Origin: Planctomycetota bacterium
Lineage (GTDB): Bacteria; Planctomycetota; PUPC01; DSUN01
Direction: 5' to 3'
Assembly (NCBI GenBank): GCA_016872875.1
Contig: VGYW01000024.1
Span: 1 to 36,546 of the forward strand
Length of the DNA: 36,546 nucleotides
Under the pieces are notes generated by a model, which was not told the origin of the DNA, made no database searches, and saw only the letters and a program-made list of their open reading frames with translations. How positions within the stretch are numbered: position 1 is the stretch's first letter; each line of letters begins with the position of its first letter. The position numbers and the translations under genes are program-made. Positions 31,218-36,546 of the stretch are shown here, piece by piece.

Positions 31218-31919
31218 ATGCGACTCTTGAGCTTCTTGGCACGCGGCACGCGGCACGCGGCACTCATCCTCTTCTCACGCGTCACGCGTCACGCGTCATT
31301 CCTTCTCTTTGCCCTCGCGGCCAGCTCCATTGCCGGCGAGGGCGCTGGCGACGCAGAGGCCGCGCTCCGCGTCATCCGCCAGGTCGCACTCGACAGGTCG
31401 GAGGCCGACGCGCCCCGCGCGAACGCCGTCCTGGCCTGCGCAAGGCTGCTCATGGCCAGCAGGCGGCACGACGAGGCGATGAAGCTCTGCGACGAGGTGC
31501 TCAAGACCTTCGGGGAGAAGTCGGCGGTGGCCGACGCGGCGCTGCGCGCCGGCTGCATGGTCGAGCGCCACCGCCACGGCCACCTGAAGGCCGAGCTGGC
31601 CTTCGTGTCGTCGTGGACCATCGGCACCCACGGCCAGACGGCCTCGGCGATGGCCCACGAGCTGAGCCGCGCGGCGGCGGTGCTCGGCGCGCTCGCGGGC
31701 AGGCCGATGGTGCCGGCCCCAGCCGTGCCGCGCCTGCCGCACTGGGCCGAGGCCGCGCCCGGCAAGCCCCCCTGGGTGCTCAGCGTCCCGCCTCTGGCCG
31801 CGCCCGTGCCCGGCTGGTATCCCGCGGGCGGGCGGGCAAGCGAGACCTTCCGCATCGCCCTCCCCAGGTTCGAGCCGCCCTACTGGTCCTCGCGCCTCGC
31901 CTTTCCCCCGCTGAAGTAG
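31218..31919 (+). CDS. Short secreted TPR-like protein of unknown function
   Basis: This is a 233-residue protein. ATG 31218 follows AAGGGA. The N-terminus up to SSIAGE is hydrophobic and probably a signal sequence, but two heptamer tracts insert RGTRHA and SRVTRHA into it, splitting it into three hydrophobic pieces. Residues about 45-125 contain two TPR-like helix pairs (ANAVLACARLLMASRRHDEAMKLCDEVLKTFG), related in style to the protein at 29742. The C-terminal third is rich in proline and aromatic residues (VPGWYPAGG, PPYWSSRLAFPPLK). It probably forms an operon with the carboxypeptidase gene 7 bp downstream. Confidence 0.62.
   Translation: MRLLSFLARGTRHAALILFSRVTRHASFLLFALAASSIAGEGAGDAEAALRVIRQVALDRSEADAPRANAVLACARLLMASRRHDEAMKLCDEVLKTFGEKSAVADAALRAGCMVERHRHGHLKAELAFVSSWTIGTHGQTASAMAHELSRAAAVLGALAGRPMVPAPAVPRLPHWAEAAPGKPPWVLSVPPLAAPVPGWYPAGGRASETFRIALPRFEPPYWSSRLAFPPLK
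31239..31298. repeat. GCACGCG and CACGCGT heptamer tracts within a signal sequence
   Basis: Three GCACGCG heptamers (31239-31259), a spacer of 16 bp and three CACGCGT heptamers (31276-31296). Both tracts keep the reading frame and encode related GTRHA and VTRHA motifs. Confidence 0.88.
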
Positions 31920-31926
31920 GAGGGAC

Positions 31927-33468
31927 ATGATCAGGGCCATGTCGCGCGTTCCGCTCCTCCTTGTGTGGCTGCTGTTGGCTGCTCAATGCGCGAGCCTGGC
32001 GGGCGCGGCTCGGGGCAGGGACGCCCCGCCTGCAATGCCGCCACAGGGGAAGGGGTTGGACCGCAAGCAGCTCGGCGACGAGCTTCAGAAGCTGGTGGAG
32101 TCCGCGGCCCTGCGCCGCGCGCGCTTCGGCGTCTGCGTGAGGGACCTCACGGACGAGGAGTGGCTCTTCGAGCACAACGCCGAAGAGCTCCTCGCGGTGG
32201 CCTCGAACAACAAGCTGGCCACCACCGCCGCCGCGCTCGAGCTCCTGGGGCCGGACTTCCAGTTCCGAACCACGGTCTGGGCCTGCGGCGCCCTGCGCAG
32301 CGACGGGGTGCTGGTGGGCGACCTGGTGGTGGTCGGGCGGGGCGACCCGAGCATTTCGGGCCGCTTCCACGAGGGGAAGCCGCTCGCCGTCCTCGAGCAG
32401 TGGGCAGAGGCCGTCGCCCAGGCGGGCATCAAGAAGGTGCAGGGCGGGGTCATCGCGGACGACACGTACTTCGACAGGCAGCACACCCACCCCGGCTGGC
32501 CGCAGGGGCAGCACGAGGCCTGGTATTGCGCGCCGGTGAGCGCCCTGTCGTTCAACGACAACTGCACGCTGGTCGTGGTGAAGCCCGGCCCGAAGGAGGG
32601 CGCGCCGGCCGTCGCCAGCGTGGAGCCGCCGACCTCCTACTTCGAGATTGCGAACGCGGCCACGACGAGCCGCGCGCGGCTCGGCAACAACCGCATCGTG
32701 GCCCACCGCCGCCTGGGCACCAACCGCATCGCCGTCACGGGCGAGATTCGCCACCAGGGCGCGCCATTCACCACCTGGATGACAGTTCACGACCCCGCGC
32801 TCTACACGGCCGCGGTGTTCGCCGACCTGCTCCGCGCCAAGGGCATCCCCGTCGCAGGCCCCGTCCGCCTCCTCACCCCGCCGCTGAAGCTCGAGCCGGC
32901 CCGCCTCCGCGAGATCATCACCACCGCGTCGGCGCTCAAGGACGCCGTGGCCGTGGCGAACACGAACAGCCAGAACTTCTACGCGGAGCAGATGCTCAAG
33001 ACGCTGGGCCGCGAGAAGGGGGGCAAGGGCACGTGGGCGGCGGGGGCCGAGGCCGTCGAGGGCTTCCTACGCTCGGCGAAAGTCACCGGCGCGTTCAGCT
33101 ACACGGACGGCTCTGGGCTGGCGCGGGCCGACCGCTTCAGCGCGCGGCAGCTCGTGCAACTGCTCGGCTACGCGAACGGGCGGCGCTGGGGCAACCGCTA
33201 CCTGGGCTCGCTCGCCGAGCCGGGCGAGGAGGGCACGCTGTCGCGGCGGCTCGACGCCCTGAAGGGGCGCCTGTTCGCCAAGACAGGCTACATCGCCAGC
33301 GTGTCGGCGCTCTCGGGCTACGTCGAGAGCCGCGGCAACCGGCTGCTGGCCTTCTCCGTCCTCGTGAACGACTTCCGCTGCTCGCTGTCCGACGTTCGCG
33401 CCTTCCAGGACGCCCTCTGCCTCAAGCTCGCCGAGTATGATCCCCAGGAGCGCCCGCGGGGGAAGTGA
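31927..33468 (+). CDS. dacB: D-alanyl-D-alanine carboxypeptidase/endopeptidase, PBP4 (S13) family
   Basis: This 513-residue periplasmic enzyme trims the D-Ala-D-Ala ends of peptidoglycan and may cut cross-links. All three penicillin-binding motifs are intact: SNNK (S93, K96) in VASNNKLATTAAALELLG, SQN (348-350) in NTNSQNFYAEQML, and KTG (452-454) in AKTGYIASVSALSGYV. The large insert domain between the first two motifs is as usual for S13. AGGAGG (31918-31923) lies only 3 bp from ATG 31927; ATG 31939 is an alternative. A 25-bp palindromic element encodes RGRDAPP right after the signal peptide. It is linked in function to the alanine racemase at 3804, though not in operon. Confidence 0.93.
   Translation: MIRAMSRVPLLLVWLLLAAQCASLAGAARGRDAPPAMPPQGKGLDRKQLGDELQKLVESAALRRARFGVCVRDLTDEEWLFEHNAEELLAVASNNKLATTAAALELLGPDFQFRTTVWACGALRSDGVLVGDLVVVGRGDPSISGRFHEGKPLAVLEQWAEAVAQAGIKKVQGGVIADDTYFDRQHTHPGWPQGQHEAWYCAPVSALSFNDNCTLVVVKPGPKEGAPAVASVEPPTSYFEIANAATTSRARLGNNRIVAHRRLGTNRIAVTGEIRHQGAPFTTWMTVHDPALYTAAVFADLLRAKGIPVAGPVRLLTPPLKLEPARLREIITTASALKDAVAVANTNSQNFYAEQMLKTLGREKGGKGTWAAGAEAVEGFLRSAKVTGAFSYTDGSGLARADRFSARQLVQLLGYANGRRWGNRYLGSLAEPGEEGTLSRRLDALKGRLFAKTGYIASVSALSGYVESRGNRLLAFSVLVNDFRCSLSDVRAFQDALCLKLAEYDPQERPRGK
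32009..32033. repeat. 25-bp GTRGGCGGGGC-family element inside dacB
   Basis: In reverse orientation, CTCGGGGCAGGGACGCCCCGC matches the element at 11630-11654 almost base for base. It is translated in frame at the junction of the signal peptide and the mature enzyme. Confidence 0.85.
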
Positions 33469-33472
33469 CTTT

Positions 33473-33561
33473 GTCGTCCTCGTCCTCGTCCCTCGTCCTC
33501 GACTCTTCTCCCCCATGGTAAGGGAATCGAGGACGAGGACGAGGACGACGGACGAGGACGA
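33473..33561. terminator. CCTCGT tandem tract and its inverted complement, possible two-way terminator
   Basis: GTCGTCCTCGTCCTCGTCC... (33473-33502) faces TCGAGGACGAGGACGAGGAC... (33527-33561) across a 24-bp loop. It fills the 100-bp gap between the convergent dacB and protease genes. A bidirectional terminator role is plausible from position, but no U-tract is seen on either side. Confidence 0.6.
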
Positions 33562-33568
33562 TTGCGGG

Positions 33569-36546
33569 CTAGCCAACCCAGGCGGTGACGCCAGAGAAGT
33601 CGGCGGGGAAGAAGGAGTTGATCCAGGCGCTGCCGGTGAGGTCGGCGACGGAGAACTCGGACCAGGGGTCGCGGGCGTGGATTTCGTCGTCGCCGCCGGT
33701 GCCGCTGATGAGGCCCGAGACGGAGACGCTGCCGATCAGGTCGGCCTCGACGAAGCTGTCGGTGAAGTCCCGGTCGGTGCGGAGGCTGTCGAGCGCCCAG
33801 CCGACCTCGATGCGGTTGTCAGCCACGTTCCCCCCAGTCCAACCGGCTGCGGTGTTGAAGAGGGCGCGGACGTAGATGGAGCGCGTGCTGCCGCCGACGG
33901 TGACGTTGCCCGTGAGGTCGCCGCCGGTGAGGGTGAGGGTGCCGAGGTCCCAGGCGGCGGTGATGCCGCCGGCCACGCTTCCGCCGCGCCAGGTCTGGCT
34001 GGCGGGCTCGAGGAGGGCGCGGGTGGTGAGCTTGGCGATGGAGCCGCCGGAGACGACGGCGCCGAGGACGTGGCCGCCGGTGACGGTGAGCTGCGCGATG
34101 TCGCCTGCGGAGCGCACGTTGCCGCGGATGGTGCCGCCGGCGTAGGTCTGGGTGAGGCGGTTGAGTTGTGCGGCGACGGTGAGGCGGCTGATCCCGCCGT
34201 TGTTGGAGGCGAGGTCGCCGTTAAGGTCGCCGCCCGTGATCGTGGCGCGGTTCACCGGCCCGTCGGCGAAGAGGTCGCCGTCCACGTCGCCCAGGGCTGT
34301 GAAGGTGCCGAGTCCGCCGCCGGCGAGGAGGGCGGCCGGGTCGTTCGTCGCGCCGTCGCCGTCTATGTCGTTCCCCAGGTTCCAGCCGCCCGGGGTGGTG
34401 AAGCCGTTGAGGTTTGCGCCGGCAAAGCCGGAGCGGAGGGCGACGGAGCGCAGGCCGCTGGAGGCGACGAGGAAGGCGATGGCCTCGTCGGGGGAGCGGC
34501 GGCTGTCGGCCAGCGAGCCGAGCGACGCGCCCGGCCCCTCGACCACGATCCCGATGTCCTCCAGGCTCCCCACGCCGTCGAGGAGGGTGATGGAGGAGAC
34601 GGCGGGGCCGGAGCCGGCGCGGACCAGGATGTCGGCCGTCCGCGTGCGGTAGGCCAGGTCCTTCGTGCTCCAGGCGATGATTGGGTAGGGGGCGGCGTCG
34701 CCGGGGTCGGCGTCGTAGAAGGACACTCTCGCGCCGCCGGGGAGCACCTGGGTGGCAATGAGGGGGTAGACGGGTGCGGCGCCCTGGCCCTCGCGGACGT
34801 CGAGGGAGTAGGGGATGAATGCCCCCTGCTGGCCGAGGACGCGGACGTAGTAGACGGGGTGGATGCCGGAGGGGTAGCTGACTGAGAGGGTGCCGGAGTT
34901 GCCAGTGTCCGTGGCGAGGAGGTTCCCCGCGTCGTCGTAGAGCTCGATGGTGAGGTTGCCGGGCGGGCTGAACTCCACGCGGGCGCTCACGGGGACGCCT
35001 GGCAGCTTCGACGGGGAGAAGGAGAACCAGTCCTCGTCCCCAGGCTGGATGTTGAGGCCGACGACGCGGGAGTTGAGGGGGACGGGGCTGGCCTTGTCGC
35101 GCGTGTTGTTGTCCTCGAGCCAGTCGGGCTGGGAGCCCGGGGCGTCTATGCCCAGGGTGTAGCTGGGGTTGACCTGGCCGGCGATGCGGGCGAAGTACGT
35201 GCCCGCGGGCCGGCCTTGAAGCGAGACGGACTCGGTGTTGAGGGTGGTGACGGACGACGCGAGGAAGGTGCCCTGGGCGTCGTAGAGGTAGAGGTCGAGG
35301 TTGCCGGCGGCGTTGGAGAAGGCGATGCTCACCCGGCTGCCGGCCTCGCCGTCGAGCGGGAGGTCGAAGCGGAACCAGTCAACGTCGGCGGCGTTGTGGA
35401 TTGAGAGGGCGCTGTAGCGGTTGCCCGGCCCGGAGAGGGTGTGGAGGTCGTAGGCGGTGGAGCGGAGGTCGTTGGGCTCGGCCCAGTCGCGGACGGCCTG
35501 GGGCCTTGCCGTGCGGTCGGTGAGGGCGGCGAGGAACTCGTCCCAGCCCGTGGCCGCCGCGAAGTCGAGGGCGGAGTAGCCGGCCATCACCCGCTCGCCG
35601 ACGTCGGGGAGGTGGATGGTGAGCCCTGTGCCGCCGGCCGCGGGCAGGCTGAAGTTGGCTACGACCTTCGCGGCGAGGGCGTCGAGGACCGCGTTGGCGG
35701 CGTTGACGATGGGCGCGCCAGGGACGCCGCCGACGATTTCGGCCATGAAGGAGCCGAGGTCGCGGAACTCTGGGTAGGTGAAGCCGGCGGAGGCGTCGCG
35801 TGCGGCCTCGATGGCCGACCAGTCGGCGCTGGTGGCGGTGGCCACGACGGCGTTGACGAACCCCGCGACGGCCGCGGCGAGCTCGGGGCCGGTGGCGTCG
35901 GCGGCCGAGAGGGTCGTGATGTCCGCGTCGTCGCTGGAGCTGTTGACGATGACCTGCGCGAACTGCTGGGGGCTGAGGCCGGGCGCGGCCAACAGGTCGC
36001 GGAAGAGGTCCGTGTAGTCCCGGCCGTCCCAGCCCTCCGTCTCCTCCGATGCGACGAAGTAGGAGACTTCGTTTCGGACCTGGTACATGATTTCGGAGCT
36101 TGCCATGAGGCAGGCGTCGAAGCCGAGGACGTCAATGTGGGTGGGCACGCCTTCGAGTGCGATCGCCAGCTCTTCGGTTGTGAGCATGTCGTAGGAGGAG
36201 CGCGTGTCCATCATGGAGCCGTAGAGGCCGCTGCCGTGGTCCCAGAGGACGACGGCGTAGTGCTCGGCGGGTAGGGTGGCCACGCCCCAGTTGATGAAGT
36301 CCTCCAGGGTCTGGGGATCGCCCATGTTCCGCTCGCCCCACGAGGTGAGCGGGGTGGAGATGAGATTGGGGTTGGAGTCGCTCTGCACGATTCCCACGCG
36401 GGCATCGGTCCAGTCGGGGGTGGTTGTGGCGTAGCCGGAGGCGCGGTCGAGGATGATGGCGACCTGGAGGTCTGGGGTGCGGGCGACGGCCTCCATCTCG
36501 TTGACGTCCTCCAGGGCGGCGCCCTCCAGGTCGTTGTCGCCGTTCA
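33569..36546 (-). CDS. Clostripain-family (C11) protease with PPC domains and beta-solenoid tail, N-terminus outside window
   Basis: The frame runs unbroken to the window edge, and residues before the first ATG (36496) already fit the family (NGDNDLEGAALEDVNE), so the gene continues beyond the window. The peptidase part has the catalytic histidine in LWDHGSG (codon 36236-36238) and cysteine in GFDACLMASSE (36110-36112). Two pre-peptidase C-terminal-like domains follow (DLYLYDAQGTFLASS, TIELYDDAGNLLATD), then about 300 residues of repeating GGxxxG-rich strands (AGGTIRGNVRSAGDIAQLTVTGG) of beta-solenoid type. It would be secreted and cut after basic residues, as known for clostripain. The seen part is about 992 residues and ends in TAG. 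Confidence 0.85.
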   Translation of the reverse strand, partial: NGDNDLEGAALEDVNEMEAVARTPDLQVAIILDRASGYATTTPDWTDARVGIVQSDSNPNLISTPLTSWGERNMGDPQTLEDFINWGVATLPAEHYAVVLWDHGSGLYGSMMDTRSSYDMLTTEELAIALEGVPTHIDVLGFDACLMASSEIMYQVRNEVSYFVASEETEGWDGRDYTDLFRDLLAAPGLSPQQFAQVIVNSSSDDADITTLSAADATGPELAAAVAGFVNAVVATATSADWSAIEAARDASAGFTYPEFRDLGSFMAEIVGGVPGAPIVNAANAVLDALAAKVVANFSLPAAGGTGLTIHLPDVGERVMAGYSALDFAAATGWDEFLAALTDRTARPQAVRDWAEPNDLRSTAYDLHTLSGPGNRYSALSIHNAADVDWFRFDLPLDGEAGSRVSIAFSNAAGNLDLYLYDAQGTFLASSVTTLNTESVSLQGRPAGTYFARIAGQVNPSYTLGIDAPGSQPDWLEDNNTRDKASPVPLNSRVVGLNIQPGDEDWFSFSPSKLPGVPVSARVEFSPPGNLTIELYDDAGNLLATDTGNSGTLSVSYPSGIHPVYYVRVLGQQGAFIPYSLDVREGQGAAPVYPLIATQVLPGGARVSFYDADPGDAAPYPIIAWSTKDLAYRTRTADILVRAGSGPAVSSITLLDGVGSLEDIGIVVEGPGASLGSLADSRRSPDEAIAFLVASSGLRSVALRSGFAGANLNGFTTPGGWNLGNDIDGDGATNDPAALLAGGGLGTFTALGDVDGDLFADGPVNRATITGGDLNGDLASNNGGISRLTVAAQLNRLTQTYAGGTIRGNVRSAGDIAQLTVTGGHVLGAVVSGGSIAKLTTRALLEPASQTWRGGSVAGGITAAWDLGTLTLTGGDLTGNVTVGGSTRSIYVRALFNTAAGWTGGNVADNRIEVGWALDSLRTDRDFTDSFVEADLIGSVSVSGLISGTGGDDEIHARDPWSEFSVADLTGSAWINSFFPADFSGVTAWVG

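Noticed and set aside
1..36546. tRNA, rRNA or riboswitch genes
   Set aside because: No cloverleaf with TTCGANNC-type arm, rRNA-like segment or known aptamer pattern was recognised on either strand.

Overview
The window is GC-rich bacterial DNA with an accessory-gene flavour. Signal peptides and lipoprotein-like leaders are common, and so are secreted carbohydrate-active enzymes: two DUF6807 proteins, a GH16 enzyme, a TIM-barrel hydrolase and a giant beta-galactosidase-like protein. It also carries a clostripain-type protease with PPC and solenoid repeats, two PIN-type toxin-antitoxin pairs and a split Tad-type F protein pair. This mix, together with many short dispersed palindromes, suggests a member of the Planctomycetota or a neighbouring PVC lineage, probably from an uncultured genome. 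No rRNA, tRNA or marker gene is present to confirm this. Several genes have clear sigma70-like promoters (TTGACN, 17 bp, TAnnnT), which helped fix their starts.

Layout. 1-2246: palindromic repeat pair, a DUF6807 protein, then a VapB/VapC-like pair with a MazG-like pyrophosphohydrolase behind one promoter. 2587-6700: a likely operon of a CDF cation transporter, alanine racemase, a DUF4405 membrane protein broken by an in-frame TGA, and a metallo-beta-lactamase-fold protein. 6990-7967: second DUF6807 protein. 8550-15464 (minus strand): two large secreted glycoside-hydrolase-like proteins, each with its own promoter. 15623-18922: an anchored C45-type Ntn hydrolase and a GH16 enzyme, separated by a 170-bp tandem repeat. 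19099-19753: a 156-bp tandem palindrome array. 19990-21866: a TolB-like/carbohydrate-binding fusion and a small HEAT-like protein. 22473-27146: TadB, TadC, an M20 peptidase and an MFS transporter in one tight run. 27172-27890 (minus): PIN toxin and Phd-like antitoxin. 28077-33468: an alpha/beta-hydrolase-fold protein with HEAT repeats, two TPR-like proteins and a PBP4-type D-Ala-D-Ala carboxypeptidase. 33569-36546 (minus): a C11 protease whose N-terminus lies outside the window.

The most unusual content is not the genes but the repeats. At least five families occur. (1) A perfect 26-bp palindrome core (ATTGCRGAGT, six bases, ACTCYGCAAT) with a 156-bp centre-to-centre period at two loci, and once inside a gene. 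(2) Six CACTTGWACAAGTG palindromes in a 170-bp tandem unit. (3) A roughly 210-bp nested-palindrome element in three copies. (4) A 25-bp GTRGGCGGGGC palindrome that has entered coding sequences. (5) Heptanucleotide tracts that in this window lie only inside genes, in frame, while 6-, 8-, 9- and 10-mer tracts lie mostly between genes and often occur as a tandem tract followed by its own inverted complement. Alanine racemase, the M20 peptidase, the 1570-residue protein, the hydrolase-fold protein, the carboxypeptidase and one signal peptide all carry such insertions without loss of the reading frame. No transposase or CRISPR system was seen.
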